NCBI GenBank assembly: GCA_016125495.1
Contig: WGLQ01000004.1
Location: 372,001 to 436,000, forward strand
Direction: 5' to 3'
Origin: Hyphomicrobiales bacterium
GTDB taxonomy: Bacteria; Pseudomonadota; Alphaproteobacteria; Rhizobiales; RI-29
Length of the DNA: 64,000 nt
Position 1 is the first letter of the stretch, and each line of letters starts with the position of its first letter. Made by a program: the position numbers and the translations under genes. Below, in pieces: positions 62,968-64,000 of this stretch. The notes under the pieces were generated by a model. That model had not been told where the DNA came from and made no database searches. It saw only the letters and a program-made list of their open reading frames with translations.

Positions 62968-63048
62968 GCGGCGCTTGCCCGAGCGGCTCGCGAAGAGTTC
63001 CGTCGGTCCGTGTCGGCGGAGCTTGCCCCATGCTTGCCCGTTGGGAAA

Positions 63049-63090
63049 AGAAGAGGCCGGCTCCGCTCGCGGTGCCGGCCTCTTCTGTTC
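63049..63090. terminator. Bidirectional terminator after clpB
   Basis: A 13-bp perfect stem (63049-63061 with 63074-63086) stands between two convergent genes. On the minus strand it is followed by TCTTTTCCC-like T-rich sequence; on the plus strand the tail is weaker. Confidence 0.85.
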
Positions 63091-63118
63091 GGCAAGATCG
63101 CGCGATCGCGCGACGGGC

Positions 63119-64000
63119 TCACCTGCAGATCAGGCCGCCCCCCGGCGGGATCCTGATCGAGTAGGGATGCAGCGTCACGACCTGGCTCGGATCGATGCCG
63201 CTCTTGGATTGCGCGACCGCAACGATGTGCGGCTCGACGTTGAGATCGTAGACGATGCGGCACGCCGCGCAGTTGTTTTCGTTGATGACCTCGGCGAACC
63301 AGCTTTCACCGTCCTCGCCGTTGCGCCGCAGGGCCGCGTCGTTCCGCTTGCGCGGGGCAACGAAGCACTTGTCCGGCTCGCCGGCGTGCGTTGCGATGAT
63401 GCGCCTCGTCGCCGCCGAGAGCTGCCAGCCGAGAGTGAGGGAAAAGTCGGTCTGGTTGAGGCGGAAAAGGCGCGCCTCGCCGTCGAAGCCGGGCAACGAG
63501 CGGCGATCCTGACGCGAGCGAAAGCAGCCGGGGCAGAGCTTGTCGACGGCCCGATTGACGGAGAGGTTTCCGCGCGCGAGCCGCGAGCCGAGCAACGCCT
63601 GAACCGGTGCGAGCGCCTCCCCGAAACCTCCAGCCGAAAGCGACAGTTGGCGCTGGCCGGAGAAGGCGTCGGATGTCACGGCATCCTCTGAAATCTGGTC
63701 GTTGCCGAGCACGATGATGCTCGGATGGACACGCAACCTTTCGAGGCCTTGACGCGCGCGCTGGACCTGGAGCTGCTCGATGACATGGAGCACGTCGAGC
63801 GCGCTCTCGACGCCCGAGTATTCGAAATATCCTCCGTCGACGAGCCTGAGACTGACGCTGTCACCGGGCGCGCGGCCGTATCTCTCCTGTCGGATCTGCA
63901 CGCGCTGCTTGACGGCTTCGCTGCGGTCGTCGTTGTTGAACCGTGTCCTCGAATAGGTCCGTTCGACGCGTGCCGGAGGCAGCACCCAGGGAAACCGGGC
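63119..64000 (-). CDS. Patatin-like protein, C-terminal part (cut by window end)
   Basis: The frame runs to the window edge, so the N-terminus is missing. The visible 293 codons include Leu-Val-Asp-Gly-Gly-Tyr-Phe-Glu-Tyr-Ser-Gly-Val, the Asp-Gly-Gly motif typical of patatin-type Ser-Asp hydrolases, and then a Cys-containing domain ending in Gly-Leu-Ile-Cys-Arg. The nucleophile Ser would be in the missing part, so catalysis cannot be confirmed. Confidence 0.65.
   Translation of the reverse strand, partial: ARFPWVLPPARVERTYSRTRFNNDDRSEAVKQRVQIRQERYGRAPGDSVSLRLVDGGYFEYSGVESALDVLHVIEQLQVQRARQGLERLRVHPSIIVLGNDQISEDAVTSDAFSGQRQLSLSAGGFGEALAPVQALLGSRLARGNLSVNRAVDKLCPGCFRSRQDRRSLPGFDGEARLFRLNQTDFSLTLGWQLSAATRRIIATHAGEPDKCFVAPRKRNDAALRRNGEDGESWFAEVINENNCAACRIVYDLNVEPHIVAVAQSKSGIDPSQVVTLHPYSIRIPPGGGLICR

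Noticed and set aside
1-64000. CRISPR arrays, insertion sequences, prophage or integron
   Set aside because: No regular repeat-spacer pattern, transposase, integrase or phage structural gene was seen anywhere in the window.

Overview
This window is 64 kb of GC-rich chromosome from an alphaproteobacterium, most likely Hyphomicrobiales (Rhizobiales). The evidence is the rhizobial porin family with its Gly-Gly-Asp-Cys-Cys motif after the signal peptide, the gene order lysC-ptsP-prfA-prmC-DUF4167-clpB, the order SRP RNA-dnaX-ybaB-recR, and TTAA-N7-TTAA sites of the kind bound by CtrA. I do not name a genus. No rRNA, tRNA, CRISPR array, insertion sequence or prophage was seen. Nearly all of it reads as core chromosome. 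The accessory-looking parts are the porin array at the left end and the transport and catabolic cluster at 20-29.6 kb.

Layout: 1-7.4 kb holds three paralogous porins (the first cut by the window edge), a TPR-sulfotransferase between the second and third, and a small secreted protein. 7.4-13.5 kb holds an MBL-fold hydrolase, an AbrB-type membrane protein, a double PqiA protein, and an ATP-grasp (RimK/RLAN) gene coupled to a GNAT-C39 peptidase fusion. 13.6-20.1 kb holds a quinone oxidoreductase, ttcA, rpsD, a secreted protein, trmJ, a Tat-exported pappalysin-type protease and a DUF2066 protein.

20.2-28.7 kb is a one-direction cluster: tripartite tricarboxylate transporter genes tctC-tctB-tctA, a GntR/FCD regulator, a thiamine-diphosphate lyase of the HACL2/ILVBL type, a formyl-CoA transferase (Frc type), and a stand-alone 10-formyl-THF hydrolase-like domain. 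My reading is a carboxylate uptake and cleavage pathway. The CoA-transferase would charge the imported acid with CoA from formyl-CoA, the lyase would regenerate formyl-CoA, and the last enzyme would act on the one-carbon product. The lyase does not look like canonical oxalyl-CoA decarboxylase, so a 2-hydroxy acid substrate is at least as likely as oxalate. Three TGGTATACCA-like palindromes lie at the promoters of the cluster, and two of them share an identical 19-bp block. They are probable sites for the GntR protein.

29.7-33.6 kb is recR, ybaB, dnaX, the SRP RNA and a HIT protein. 33.6-42.6 kb holds nudC (preceded by two large palindromes), an SDR, a TadD-like TPR lipoprotein, leucyl aminopeptidase, an NlpC/P60 protein, three membrane proteins and dapD. 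42.9-51.6 kb holds argJ, mutT, a Flp pilin, a methyltransferase, comF-grxC-nitrilase-DUF1178, a HAD hydrolase, a Cys-rich protein and ubiG. 51.9-64 kb holds lysC, ptsP, prfA, prmC, DUF4167, a MOSC protein, a DUF4279-like protein, clpB and the end of a patatin-like protein.
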